Source: Pelagibius sp. CAU 1746 (GTDB lineage: Bacteria; Pseudomonadota; Alphaproteobacteria; Kiloniellales; Kiloniellaceae). From it: a stretch of 64,000 bases of DNA. Under the pieces are notes generated by a model, which did no database searches, was not told the origin of the DNA, and was given only the letters and a program-made list of their open reading frames with translations. This document shows positions 50,538 to 58,921 of this stretch, piece after piece. Every line of letters starts with the position of its first letter. Positions within the stretch are counted from its first letter, which is position 1. The stretch lies in contig NZ_JBDOQT010000002.1 of the NCBI RefSeq assembly GCF_039839785.1, positions 434,001 to 498,000 of the forward strand. The letters are read 5' to 3'. The translations under genes and the position numbers were made by a program.

Positions 50538-51476
50538 TCAGTCGACGATGGCGGCCGAAAGGTCGGCGAGGCGCTCGTAGGGAGCGTCGCCGCGGTCCAG
50601 GTTCATGCGGCAGCCCAGCAACTCCGCGCGCTTCACGCCTTCGCGCCCGAAACGGGTGGTCAGCGCCTCGCGGAACCACAGCTTGGCGTTGGCGTGGCGG
50701 CGCGCCTCCAGGCGGCCGGCCTCGCCGAGCCAGTCGCGGTGGCGGTCGATGGCCTCCACCAAAGGCGCGAGGCCCGATCCCTTCTGCGCGCCCACCGGCA
50801 GGATCGGCACGGTCCAGCCGTCGCGGCGGCGCTGGTGGGCCAGGGCGGCCTTCAGGTCGGCCTTGGTGCGCTGGGCGGCCTCCATGTCGGCCTTGGTGAC
50901 CACCGTCAGGTCCGGAATCTCCATGATGCCGGCCTTCATGAACTGCAGGGAATCGCCGGAGCCCGGCTGCACGCAGAACACCACGGTGTCGGCGACCCAG
51001 GCCACGTCGGTCTCCGACTGGCCGACGCCCACGGTCTCGATCAGCACCACGTCGTAGACGGCGCGCATCAGCAGCATGCCGCCGACGGTCATCTCCGCCA
51101 GCCCGCCCAGGCGGTCACGCGCGGCCATGGAGCGCACGAAGACACCTTGATCCTCAGGGTCGGTCATGAGGCGCAGGCGGTCACCCAGCAGAGCGCCGCC
51201 GGTCTGCCGCGAGGAAGGATCGACGGCGATGACACCGACCGTCCGGCCGCTGTCGCGCAGCTTCGGAATCAGCGCGCCCAACAGCGTCGACTTGCCGACG
51301 CCGGGCGGGCCGGTGATGCCCACGACCTGAGCGCGCGGCGCCGCGAAGGCCGTGTCCAGCAGGCCGATGGTCTGGGGCGAGTCAGGGGCGGATTCGAGTA
51401 CCGCCAGGGCCTCCGCCATGGCGGCCTTGCCGCCGGCGGTCAGGTCCTGGAGGGTCATGCTGCGCCCGAGTGACAT
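50538..51476 (-). CDS. meaB: Methylmalonyl-CoA mutase-associated GTPase MeaB
   Basis: G3E-family P-loop GTPase of about 312 residues: GITGPPGVGKSTLLGALIPK, the Mg site VIAVDPSSRQTGGALLGDR, IETVGVGQSETDV and the base-recognition VVTKADM. MeaB/ArgK chaperones adenosylcobalamin loading of methylmalonyl-CoA mutase. No mutase gene is in this window. ATG 51476 is chosen; ATG 51458 is possible. Confidence 0.92.
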   Translation of the reverse strand: MSLGRSMTLQDLTAGGKAAMAEALAVLESAPDSPQTIGLLDTAFAAPRAQVVGITGPPGVGKSTLLGALIPKLRDSGRTVGVIAVDPSSRQTGGALLGDRLRLMTDPEDQGVFVRSMAARDRLGGLAEMTVGGMLLMRAVYDVVLIETVGVGQSETDVAWVADTVVFCVQPGSGDSLQFMKAGIMEIPDLTVVTKADMEAAQRTKADLKAALAHQRRRDGWTVPILPVGAQKGSGLAPLVEAIDRHRDWLGEAGRLEARRHANAKLWFREALTTRFGREGVKRAELLGCRMNLDRGDAPYERLADLSAAIVD

Positions 51477-51578
51477 GCCCTCAAGTTGGCCGCGTCCCGC
51501 CCCGGGGGTCAAGGGCGAAGATGTTACCAAAGCCCTTAAAACACACGAAAACCGGACGCAGAAGACCTACTCCGGAGG

Positions 51579-51607
51579 GTTGATCTGCCTCAAAGCGCCA
51601 CCTATCT
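51579..51607 (+). promoter_or_regulatory. RpoH-like heat-shock promoter
   Basis: GTTG at 51579-51582 and CCTATCT at 51601-51607 are separated by 18 bases, close to the alphaproteobacterial sigma32 pattern CTTG-N17-CYTATNT. It lies 64 bases upstream of the Hsp20 gene, which is the expected target. Confidence 0.55.
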
Positions 51608-51670
51608 GGGAGGCCTAGGCTCAATCGAACGTCATCCAAAGACGTCCTTTGTTTTCACAGGAGGTTAGGA

Positions 51671-52159
51671 ATGGCTCTCAGAGATTTAGCCCCATGGCAT
51701 CACGGCAAAAGCGGAACTCCGGCGCTGAGCGATCTGCAGCGGGAGGTCGACCGCGTTTTCGAAAGCTTCTGGAACGGCCTGGGCAGCACCTCGCTGCTGC
51801 GCGAAAACGGTGGTGCGATGGCCTTCGACGTACGCGTCGACACCAGTGAGGACGACAAGGCCTACCACGTGACCGCCGAGCTGCCCGGCATGACCGAGAA
51901 GGACATCGAGGTTACCTTCGCCGACAACATGCTGACCATCTCCGGCGAGAAGAAGGAGGAGAAGGAGGTCAAGGAGGAGAACTATCACCGCCGCGAGCGC
52001 TCCTTCGGCAGCTTCCGCCGCTCCTTCACCCTGCCCAGCGAGGTCGACGAAGGGAAGATCAGCGCCGCCTTCAAGGACGGCATCATGACCATCGACCTGC
52101 CCAAGGTGAAGTCGGCGCAGAAGAAGGCCAAGAAGATCACCATACAGCGCGGCAAGTAG
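51671..52159 (+). CDS. Hsp20 small heat-shock protein
   Basis: Alpha-crystallin-family chaperone of 162 residues. The N-terminal arm ends in LQREVDRVFESFWNGL. The alpha-crystallin domain runs from VRVDTSEDDKAYHVTAELPG to AAFKDGIMTIDLPK with the GxL-type AFKDGIMTI strand, and a basic C-terminal tail follows. It holds unfolding proteins in the cytoplasm. ATG 51671 follows AGGAGGT. An RpoH-like promoter lies upstream and a good terminator downstream, so it is a stand-alone heat-shock gene. Confidence 0.95.
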   Translation: MALRDLAPWHHGKSGTPALSDLQREVDRVFESFWNGLGSTSLLRENGGAMAFDVRVDTSEDDKAYHVTAELPGMTEKDIEVTFADNMLTISGEKKEEKEVKEENYHRRERSFGSFRRSFTLPSEVDEGKISAAFKDGIMTIDLPKVKSAQKKAKKITIQRGK

Positions 52160-52208
52160 TCCGCGCGGGGCTTAGCCTCAACGCATTTGTTTCCCAAGCC
52201 CTATCCTC

Positions 52209-52240
52209 GGGCCGCCTCTTGCGGGCGGCCCTGTTTCTTT
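52209..52240 (+). terminator. Rho-independent terminator of the Hsp20 gene
   Basis: Stem GGGCCGCC/GGCGGCCC (52209-52216 with 52224-52231), seven-base loop, followed by TGTTTCTTT. It lies 49 bases after the Hsp20 stop and just before the convergent membrane-protein gene. Confidence 0.85.
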
Positions 52241-52246
52241 GTGCGC

Positions 52247-53164
52247 TCAGGCGGAGTGCGTCAGCCGCTTCTGCAGCTTGCTCAACAGCATGTCGCCGGC
52301 ATGGCTCTCCGATTCCAAGGTCACACCATTGGGGAACTCGTCATAGACCAGGCGAAACGGTAGCGTCTCGATCTTGACGTTCCAGATGTGCATGCCAGCG
52401 GCATAACCCTTCTCTGTTACCTTGCCGTCGAGCCGGCGCATCAGTTCTTCCGCGTAGCGTCCGAAGTCTTCAAAAACCATCCGCTCGGTCAGCAGCAGGG
52501 AAAGGTGCCCGCCGGCCTGCCGCTCGATCTTCAATGCTTCCAACGGCGGGTTCACGATCATGGGATCGCCGTACTCGAAGCGTCTGACGAGCGACCTGAT
52601 ACGCCGATGCAGGAAGAACGCACCGAAGAACGGGAGATACAAGAAGAGAAGGAAGGTTCCGAAAGCCTGGAGCCCACCATAGTACAGGCCTTTCTCCGCC
52701 TCGAGCAGCCTTACCGAAGCGGCGATCCACAGGTAGAACCATGCCACGCCGAACAGCGCCGCCATGCTGCCCGCGACGTACCGTGCTGCAGTTGGGACCT
52801 CATACGCACTGCCGGTAACCAGGTAGCCAACAAGTAAAACGAACAGGCCGCCGATTCCGACATAGATGAAGGCTGCGACAGGCAGACGCAGTCCCCGTGG
52901 TGAGGAGGACGCGAATCGGCCGGAAACGAGCAGGATGACGAACAACGGATAGGACTGCAGCAGGAGCAGTACGACCGGGCCAGTCAGAACCTGAGCAACG
53001 GCACCGGTTCTTTGGAGCATCTCGTCCCAAAGCGCGCCGCCAAATCCTGCCGCGAAGTAAAATAGCATTACGAGGCCCGGGTGCAGGCGCGCGAGGCGCC
53101 ACAGTGGGCCATCGGGGCCGTTCGCGGGGTTCATCTCTTTCTGTTCGGCGGCAGTATCGACCAT
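52247..53164 (-). CDS. Integral membrane protein of unknown function
   Basis: Protein of 305 residues. The N-terminal 185 residues contain about five hydrophobic segments (GLVMLFYFAAGFGGAL, VLTGPVVLLLLQSYPLFVIL, VAAFIYVGIGGLFVLLVGYL, AGSMAALFGVAWFYLWIA, AFGTFLLFLYLPFFGAFFL). The C-terminal 110 residues are soluble (LSLLLTERMVFEDFGRYAEE) and probably cytoplasmic. I recognise no family. The base composition around 52600-53160 looks somewhat less GC-rich than nearby genes. It converges on the Hsp20 gene. Confidence 0.65.
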   Translation of the reverse strand: MVDTAAEQKEMNPANGPDGPLWRLARLHPGLVMLFYFAAGFGGALWDEMLQRTGAVAQVLTGPVVLLLLQSYPLFVILLVSGRFASSSPRGLRLPVAAFIYVGIGGLFVLLVGYLVTGSAYEVPTAARYVAGSMAALFGVAWFYLWIAASVRLLEAEKGLYYGGLQAFGTFLLFLYLPFFGAFFLHRRIRSLVRRFEYGDPMIVNPPLEALKIERQAGGHLSLLLTERMVFEDFGRYAEELMRRLDGKVTEKGYAAGMHIWNVKIETLPFRLVYDEFPNGVTLESESHAGDMLLSKLQKRLTHSA

Positions 53165-53296
53165 GCCTCCTTATATCACAGGTTGCAAACCACATACCGA
53201 AATGCGCCGGCAGGGGTAATCCGTTAACCTTTGTTAAGTCTTAAGGTCGGATACTGCGCGGCAGCACAGAGCGCCGAGGGCGCAAGGATGGAATTC

Positions 53297-53524
53297 ATGA
53301 CCTTCAAGCACCTGGTGTCGCACGACAACCCGGACGGCAAGCGCACCGAGGAGATCCTCACGGAGATCCGCGCCGAGATCCTGGTGCGCATGGCGAACTA
53401 CGGCGACGATCCGCGCCCCGAGGCCAAGGCGGTGATGGAGAACAACCTGGAGATCGCCCAACTGCTCACCGAGGCCATCCACCTGGCCGAGGTCAACACC
53501 AACACGTTGGCCGAGGACATCTGA
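53297..53524 (+). CDS. Small helical protein, 75 residues
   Basis: Protein starting MTFKHLVSHDNPDGKRTEEI, predicted to be two long amphipathic helices (LTEIRAEILVRMANYG and ENNLEIAQLLTEAIHLAEV). AAGGATGG precedes ATG 53297 by six bases; ATG 53288 is an alternative. No family recognised. Its last codons and stop lie in the first unit of a 26-bp tandem repeat, so the C-terminus AEDI and the stop are part of the repeated sequence. Confidence 0.7.
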   Translation: MTFKHLVSHDNPDGKRTEEILTEIRAEILVRMANYGDDPRPEAKAVMENNLEIAQLLTEAIHLAEVNTNTLAEDI

Positions 53525-53602
53525 CGATGTCGGGGGCCGAGGACATCTGACGATGTCGGGGGCCGAGGACATCTGACGATGTCGGGGGCCGAAGACACCT
53601 GA
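53509..53602 (+). repeat. 26-bp tandem hairpin repeats spanning a stop codon
   Basis: Three identical 26-bp units lie at 53509-53534, 53535-53560 and 53561-53586, followed by a degenerate partial fourth (53587-53602). Each unit contains the dyad GACATC-TGAC-GATGTC, so the array gives three identical six-bp hairpins in a row. The first hairpin's loop contains the TGA stop of the 75-residue protein. Identity between units indicates a recent expansion. Confidence 0.9.
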
Positions 53603-53694
53603 GGGCAATCAAACGATGCGACGCGACCAGATGAAGCGCGGCAAGCGCAAGGGCTTGCAGGCTCTGCCCCGCCGGTGCCATGCTCGCCTCACCG

Positions 53695-54537
53695 ATGAGC
53701 CAATTACCCTCCGTCGCACAGCACTACGCCCGGGAAGGCGCGCTGACAGGCCGCATCCTCTCCACGCTTACGGCCGAGGGTAAGGACCTCGACCGGCTCA
53801 CCGCCGAAGACCTCTCCCCCTACGATCAATTCCACAGCCGCGGCCATCAGGCCACGGCCGAGCTGGCGCAGCTTCTGAACCCCCAGACCGGGCAACTGGT
53901 GCTGGACCTCGGCTGCGGCATCGGCGGTCCGGCGCGCTGGCTGGCGACCCATCGCGGCTGCCGCGTGGTCGGCCTGGACCTGACCGAGGTCTACTGCCGC
54001 ACCGCCGGCGAGCTCAGCGCCCGCGTCGGGCTGTCCCGGCAGACCGCCTTCGTCTGCGCCGACGGCCTGGCCCTGCCCTTAGCCGAGGCCGGCTTCGATC
54101 TGGTCTGGACCCAGCACGCGGCCATGAACATCGCCGACAAGGCACGCCTTTACCGCGAGGTCGCCCGCGTGTTGAAACCCGGCGGGCGCTTCGGGCTCTA
54201 CGACGTCATGGCGGGTCCGGCCGGCGCGCCTTACTTTCCCGTGCCCTGGGCGTCCAGCGCCGAATGGAGCCACCTGACGGCGCCGGAAGGCGTGCGCGAG
54301 ACCGTCCTCGCCAGCGGCCTGAAGCAGCGCCACTGGCGCGACCTGACCGCCGAAGCCAAAGTCTGGAGCGAGAAGGCCGTGGCCGCGCAGACCGCCGGCC
54401 CCAAACCGGGTCGGGGACCTTCCGGCCCGGCCATCATCCTCGGCCCTTCCTTCGCCGAGATGGTGGCCAACCTGCGGCGCAGCCTCTTCGAGGACCGCAT
54501 CGCCGTCGTGCAGGCGGTCTTCGAGAAAGCCGGCTGA
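53695..54537 (+). CDS. SAM-dependent class I methyltransferase
   Basis: Methyltransferase of 280 residues with VLDLGCGIGGPARWLAT as SAM-binding motif I, VVGLDLTEVYC as motif II, DLVWTQHAAMNIADKARLY and the beta-strand motif ARVLKPGGRFGLYDVM. It resembles UbiE and sarcosine/dimethylglycine methyltransferases, but the acceptor cannot be named. ATG 53695 or 53680 is the start; neither has a clear ribosome site. Confidence 0.85.
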   Translation: MSQLPSVAQHYAREGALTGRILSTLTAEGKDLDRLTAEDLSPYDQFHSRGHQATAELAQLLNPQTGQLVLDLGCGIGGPARWLATHRGCRVVGLDLTEVYCRTAGELSARVGLSRQTAFVCADGLALPLAEAGFDLVWTQHAAMNIADKARLYREVARVLKPGGRFGLYDVMAGPAGAPYFPVPWASSAEWSHLTAPEGVRETVLASGLKQRHWRDLTAEAKVWSEKAVAAQTAGPKPGRGPSGPAIILGPSFAEMVANLRRSLFEDRIAVVQAVFEKAG

Positions 54538-54687
54538 GGCCCGCCGGACCCGGCGCCCAAAAGCCCTACCTCTTCTTTGACCTTCTCCTGCCACCCCCGA
54601 GATATTGCGAATTTTGCAATCGACGGTATTAAATGGCATCTCAGGCAAGGATCATCCTGTGCCGCCACCAGATGGGAGGAACGCGTC

Positions 54688-55539
54688 ATGGCCCTACCCG
54701 CAACCGAACCCCACAACCGGCTCGAACGCGGCGCCAAGGGCGCCGAGGTCGAGGCCCTGCAGGCCCTGCTGAACCGCGTCGGCGCCCTGTTGAGCACCGA
54801 CGGCGACTTCGGCGGCGGCACCGAAGGGGCCCTGCGCGAAGCCCAGATGCTCGCCGGCCTGCCGGTCAACGGCGCGGCCGACGCCGCCACCTGGCAGTGG
54901 CTGGAAAACCAGCCCGAGCCTTCCGGCATCATCCCTACGGAGGCGGTGACCTTCATCGTGCGCGAGGAGGTCGGCGGCCGGAAGTTCTACGACGAGCACG
55001 TCGCAATGCCGCACTTTCCGGGCGAGGCCAGCGGCGTCACCATCGGCGTCGGCTACGACCTGCGCTTTCAGGAACCGCAGGACTTCGAGGCCGACTGGAC
55101 CGGCATCCTGACGCCGGCACAGATGGACGCCCTGCGCCCGCACCTGGGCAAGAAGGGCAGCCAGGGCGCCGTCAACGCCTTGTCGAACCTGCGCATTCCC
55201 TTCCACGCCGCCTGGAAGGTCTTCGTGAAGCGCGCATTGCCGCGCGGTATCGAGCAAACCGAAAGCTGCTACGGCGATCTGGCGAAGCTGCCGCCGCTAT
55301 GCCGCGGCGCCCTGGTCAGCCTGGTCTACAACCGCGGCACCAAGCTGAGCGGCGACAGCCGGCGCGAGATGAAGGCGATCCGCGACCACATCGCCGGCGG
55401 CGCGTTGGACGAGGTCGCCGCCGAGTTCGAGCGCATGAAGCGCCTCTGGCCCGGCAGCGAGGGCCTGCGCAAGCGCCGCGACAAGGAAGCGGCGATGTGG
55501 CGCCAGGGCCTTGCGCAAGCCGGACCGCCGGGCGCCTAA
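54688..55539 (+). CDS. Endolysin-like protein: PG-binding domain plus T4-type lysozyme domain
   Basis: Protein of 283 residues. The N-terminal peptidoglycan-binding domain 1 reads LERGAKGAEVEALQALLNRV and STDGDFGGGTEGALREAQ. After a short linker a lysozyme-like domain begins with FIVREEVGGRKFYDEHVAMP, then SGVTIGVGYDL. This keeps the Glu and Thr of the T4-lysozyme Glu-8aa-Asp/Cys-5aa-Thr site, though with a longer insertion. There is no signal peptide, as in holin-dependent phage endolysins. ATG 54688 follows GGGAGGA. No phage genes are adjacent; it converges on the LysR gene with a 4-bp overlap. Confidence 0.8.
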   Translation: MALPATEPHNRLERGAKGAEVEALQALLNRVGALLSTDGDFGGGTEGALREAQMLAGLPVNGAADAATWQWLENQPEPSGIIPTEAVTFIVREEVGGRKFYDEHVAMPHFPGEASGVTIGVGYDLRFQEPQDFEADWTGILTPAQMDALRPHLGKKGSQGAVNALSNLRIPFHAAWKVFVKRALPRGIEQTESCYGDLAKLPPLCRGALVSLVYNRGTKLSGDSRREMKAIRDHIAGGALDEVAAEFERMKRLWPGSEGLRKRRDKEAAMWRQGLAQAGPPGA

Positions 55540-56495
55540 GCGGTCTTGCCGCGGCGACGCAGGCTGCGCCGCGCGGTGGCCTGGATCTCGGCCCTCGCGT
55601 CCTCTTCATCGTGGGCGGCGAACAGCCAGTCGATGAAGACACTGACGATGGGCGCCGCCTTCACCTCGTTGCGGCAGGCGACGTAGAAGCGGTCGACCGC
55701 CGGCACCGCCAGGTCGAAAGGCGCCACCAGGCTGCCGTTGGCCATGAGGCGGCTGGCGGTCATGTTGTCGCCCAGGGCCACGCCGTTGCCGGCCAGGGCC
55801 GCATCCATGGCCAGGCGCGCATCGCCCATGAAGTGATGCGGCCCGCGCTCCAACTCCAGCGCCTTGGCCGCCGTCTGCCAGGTCTGCCATTCCCGCCCGC
55901 CGTCGGCATGCAGAATGACGTGGTCCGCCAAGTCCTTCACCGAGCGCAGCGGCCGCATGTTCAGCAGCGTCGGGCTGGCCACGGGGAAGAGCTCGATCTC
56001 CGCCCACTCCCGCACCCAGCAATCGTTCCACTCACCCTGGCCGTAGCGGATGCAGATGTCGATATCGGGGTCGAAGACATCCGCGGGGTCGTTGGAGCCC
56101 AGCACCCGCAGGCGGATGCCCGGAAACTGCTCGGAGAAGCGGCCCAGGCGGGGAATGAGCCAAAGCGAGAGCAGCGCCGGGACGCAGCTCACCACCAGAT
56201 CGCCGCCAGTGGTCGGGCGCGTCATGCGTGCGGTGGCGGCGGCGATCTCCTGGAACGCGACGGTCAGCGTCGGCAGCAGCGCCGCGCCGTGCGGCGTCAG
56301 GCGGACGCGCCGTGCACCGCGTTCCAGCAGCGTCACCTTCAAGGCCGCCTCCAGGCTGCGGATCTGATGGCTGACGGCGCCGTGGGTGACGTTCAATTCC
56401 CTGGCGGCGCGGGTCACCGAGCCGTGGCGGGCCGCCGCCTCGAAAGCACGCAGCGGGTTGAGGGGCGGCAGGCGGGCGGACATGGCGAAATCCAT
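55536..56495 (-). CDS. LysR-family regulator, GcvA-like
   Basis: LysR regulator of 319 residues: winged HTH LRAFEAAARHGSVTRAAREL with NVTHGAVSHQIRSLE, then a periplasmic-binding-like effector domain including DIDICIRYGQGEWNDCW, a GcvA-group hallmark. It diverges from the ureohydrolase gene with 110 bp between them containing a TTGTGA/TCACAA dyad over its own start codon. It probably activates the guanidino/polyamine island and represses itself. Confidence 0.9.
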   Translation of the reverse strand: MDFAMSARLPPLNPLRAFEAAARHGSVTRAARELNVTHGAVSHQIRSLEAALKVTLLERGARRVRLTPHGAALLPTLTVAFQEIAAATARMTRPTTGGDLVVSCVPALLSLWLIPRLGRFSEQFPGIRLRVLGSNDPADVFDPDIDICIRYGQGEWNDCWVREWAEIELFPVASPTLLNMRPLRSVKDLADHVILHADGGREWQTWQTAAKALELERGPHHFMGDARLAMDAALAGNGVALGDNMTASRLMANGSLVAPFDLAVPAVDRFYVACRNEVKAAPIVSVFIDWLFAAHDEEDARAEIQATARRSLRRRGKTA

Positions 56496-56513
56496 TGTGA
56501 AAATTTCTCACAA
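56495..56513. promoter_or_regulatory. LysR-type operator dyad
   Basis: TTGTGA-N7-TCACAA is a perfect inverted repeat beginning on the last base of the LysR start codon's complement. It fits T-N11-A LysR boxes and is placed to autoregulate the LysR gene; the rest of the 110-bp gap (to 56605) is AT-richer and should hold the ureohydrolase promoter. Confidence 0.6.
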
Positions 56514-56605
56514 AAAACGCTACAACAATGTCAATTGCGGTCGCAACGCGAAATCAGCAGTATTTTGCGTGATACGGCGCGAGGTTCTTACGGGGTGGCG
56601 AACGA

Positions 56606-57655
56606 ATGACGTGGGATCGGGAAAAACTGGACTCTCTCCGGGAGAAGTACGGCCAGGGTCACGGCGGCGACCTCTTCGATCCGGCCTTTCAGAAGGTCGC
56701 CAACAAGATCTTCGACAAGACCGGCACGCGCATGGCGCCCTACGCCGGCATCTGCACCCTGCTCGACGCCCCCCAGCGCGACGTCGACCCGGCCGACCCC
56801 GACTTCGGCGACCTGCAGGTCGCGCTGATCGGCGTCCCCATGGATCTGGGCGTCACCAACCGCCCCGGCGCCCGCTTCGGCCCCCGCGCGATCCGCGACA
56901 TCGAGCGCATCGGCCCCTACAACCACGTTCTGGAGTGCGCGCCGGTCTACGATCTGCGCGTCGCCGACCTGGGCGACGTGCCCTTCGCCAGCCGCTACCG
57001 CCTGGAAGGCAGCCTCGACGACATCGAGCGCTACTACCAAAAGGTCCACGCCGCGGGCGTGGTGCCGCTCTCGGTCGGCGGCGACCACTCCATCACCCAC
57101 CCGATCATGAAGGCCATCGGCAAGGACCAGCCGGTCGGCATGATCCACATCGACGCGCATTGCGATACCGGCGGCGCCTTCGACCACACCAAGTTCCATC
57201 ACGGCGGCCCCTTCCGCAACGCGGTGCTGGACGGCGTGCTGGACCCGACCCGCACGGTGCAGATCGGCATCCGCGGCTCCGCCGAATATCTCTGGGAATT
57301 CTCCGTCGACAGCGGCATGACCGTGATCCATGCCGAGGAAGTGCCCCAGATGGGCATTCCCGCCGTCATCGAGAAGGCGCTGGAGGTCGTCGGCGACGGC
57401 CCGACCTATATCTCCTTCGACATCGACGGCATCGACCCGGCTTTCGCGCCGGGCACCGGCACGCCGGAGGTCGGCGGCCTGACGACCCGCGAGGTTCTGG
57501 CGATCCTGCACGGCCTCAAGGGGCTGAACATCATCGGCGGCGACGTCGTCGAGGTGGCGCCGCAGTACGACACCACGACCAATACCGCGCAGGCCGGCGC
57601 GCAGGTGTTGTTCGAGATATTGAGCTTGATGGTCTACAGCCCCCGCCTCGCCTGA
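56606..57655 (+). CDS. Ureohydrolase (agmatinase/guanidino-acid hydrolase family)
   Basis: Binuclear manganese hydrolase of 349 residues: VGGDHSITHPIM, MIHIDAHCDTGGAF and SFDIDGIDPAFAPGTGTPE supply the metal ligands. The N-terminal region of about 60 residues before LIGVPMDLGVTNRPGARFGP is longer than in E. coli SpeB, as in guanidinobutyrase and guanidinopropionase enzymes. It releases urea from a guanidino compound. It is divergent from the LysR gene and followed by a polyamine-type transporter, so agmatine or a guanidino acid is the likely substrate. Confidence 0.9.
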   Translation: MTWDREKLDSLREKYGQGHGGDLFDPAFQKVANKIFDKTGTRMAPYAGICTLLDAPQRDVDPADPDFGDLQVALIGVPMDLGVTNRPGARFGPRAIRDIERIGPYNHVLECAPVYDLRVADLGDVPFASRYRLEGSLDDIERYYQKVHAAGVVPLSVGGDHSITHPIMKAIGKDQPVGMIHIDAHCDTGGAFDHTKFHHGGPFRNAVLDGVLDPTRTVQIGIRGSAEYLWEFSVDSGMTVIHAEEVPQMGIPAVIEKALEVVGDGPTYISFDIDGIDPAFAPGTGTPEVGGLTTREVLAILHGLKGLNIIGGDVVEVAPQYDTTTNTAQAGAQVLFEILSLMVYSPRLA

Positions 57656-57749
57656 CCCGCCCGGGGCCAAAGCCTTGTAACGAGTGAACGGGTTTCAACC
57701 GATAAGCCGCATGAAGCGGCCACGGCAACGACAGTGGAGGAAGCAAAAA

Positions 57750-58841
57750 ATGAGCAAAAAGATCCTTAAAGCGGGCGTCAGCCGCCGCAGCGTGGTGGCC
57801 GGCGGACTTGCCGGCGCCGGCCTCCTGGCCATGCCCTCGGTCCTGCGCGCGCAGGACCGTTCCTTGAAGGTCGGCGTCTATGGCGGCTACTTCAAGGACT
57901 CCTTCGACAAGCACATCTTCCCGGACTTCACCGCGGCGACCGGCATCGCCGTCGAGTCGGTCGCGGAGCCGACCGGCGAAGCCTGGCTGGTGCAACTGGA
58001 GCAAGCCGCGCGCGCGGGGCGCGCCCCGGCCGACATCTCCATGATGTCCCAGGTCGCCATGCTGAAGGGCCAGTCGACCGACCTCTGGGCCGCGTTGGAC
58101 CTGAAGCGCCTGCCCAACGCCGAGAACCTGATCCCGACCTTCGTGAATCGCTACACCGACGGCCGCGTCGCCGGCATCGGGGCGGTTGCCTGGTACATCA
58201 CCCTGGTTTCCAACACCAACGTCTTCCCGCAGGCACCGACGTCCTGGGCGGAGCTGTGGAACCCGGCCAATGCGGACAAACTGGGCCTGCTGGCCCTGGT
58301 CTCCAACTCCTTCCTGCTGGAGGTGACGGCCAAGACCTTCATGGGCGGCACCGCCGCGCTGGACAGCGAGGAGGGCCTCATCAAGGCCTTCGAGAAGCTG
58401 GCGGAGGTGAAGCCGAACGTCCGCCTGTGGTACCGCGACGAGGCACAGTTCGAACAGGCGCTGAAGTCCGGCGAGATCCCCATGGGACAGTACTATCACG
58501 ACGTGACGGGCCTCGCCGCCGCCGACGGCCATCCGGTGCGCTCCACCTTCCCCAAGGAGGGCGGCATCCTGGACAGCGGCTGCTGGGCGCTCTCGCGGGC
58601 GTCGAAAAAGAACGACGAAGCGCACATCTTCATCGACTACATGAGCCAGTCCTCGATCCAGGCCACGATGTCCCGCAAGGTCGGAACCGCCCCGACGGTG
58701 AAGCGCAGCCTGCTCGACCTGAGCGACGACGAGTTCGCATCGGTTTCCTCCGACATCGATCCGATCATCCCGCGCTACGACCTCTATCAGGGCAAGTCGG
58801 ACTGGTTGAATCAGAAGTGGACCGAGCTGATCGTCGGCTGA
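57750..58841 (+). CDS. Polyamine-type ABC transporter binding protein
   Basis: Periplasmic binding protein of 363 residues with a Tat signal (SRRSVVAGGLAGAGLLAMPS). The PotD-like fold has LKVGVYGGYFKDSFDKHIF, FTAATGIAVESV and a C-terminal DLYQGKSDWLNQKW. It should deliver a cationic amine or guanidino compound to the permeases encoded at 59953 and 60824. ATG 57750 follows GGAGGAAG. A GC-rich stem-loop separates it from the ATPase gene. Confidence 0.9.
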   Translation: MSKKILKAGVSRRSVVAGGLAGAGLLAMPSVLRAQDRSLKVGVYGGYFKDSFDKHIFPDFTAATGIAVESVAEPTGEAWLVQLEQAARAGRAPADISMMSQVAMLKGQSTDLWAALDLKRLPNAENLIPTFVNRYTDGRVAGIGAVAWYITLVSNTNVFPQAPTSWAELWNPANADKLGLLALVSNSFLLEVTAKTFMGGTAALDSEEGLIKAFEKLAEVKPNVRLWYRDEAQFEQALKSGEIPMGQYYHDVTGLAAADGHPVRSTFPKEGGILDSGCWALSRASKKNDEAHIFIDYMSQSSIQATMSRKVGTAPTVKRSLLDLSDDEFASVSSDIDPIIPRYDLYQGKSDWLNQKWTELIVG

Positions 58842-58857
58842 CGGTCGCTTCATGAAG

Positions 58858-58885
58858 GGGGGCAGCCGGCAGGACCGGCGCCCCC
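58858..58885 (+). other. Intercistronic stem-loop after binding-protein gene
   Basis: GGGGGC (58858-58863) pairs with GCCCCC (58880-58885), with an inner CCGG/CCGG stem (58866-58869 and 58875-58878) and a small bulge. It lies 17 bases after the binding-protein stop, the same position as in the two other ABC operons of the window. Confidence 0.6.
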
Positions 58886-58921
58886 GCCACCGTCCGATAC
58901 AACCAAAGCGGCGGACACAGC

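Noticed and set aside
53398-53681. Minus-strand frames with repeated IVRCPRPPTSSDV-like peptides
   Set aside because: They are translations of the 26-bp tandem DNA repeat, not supported genes.
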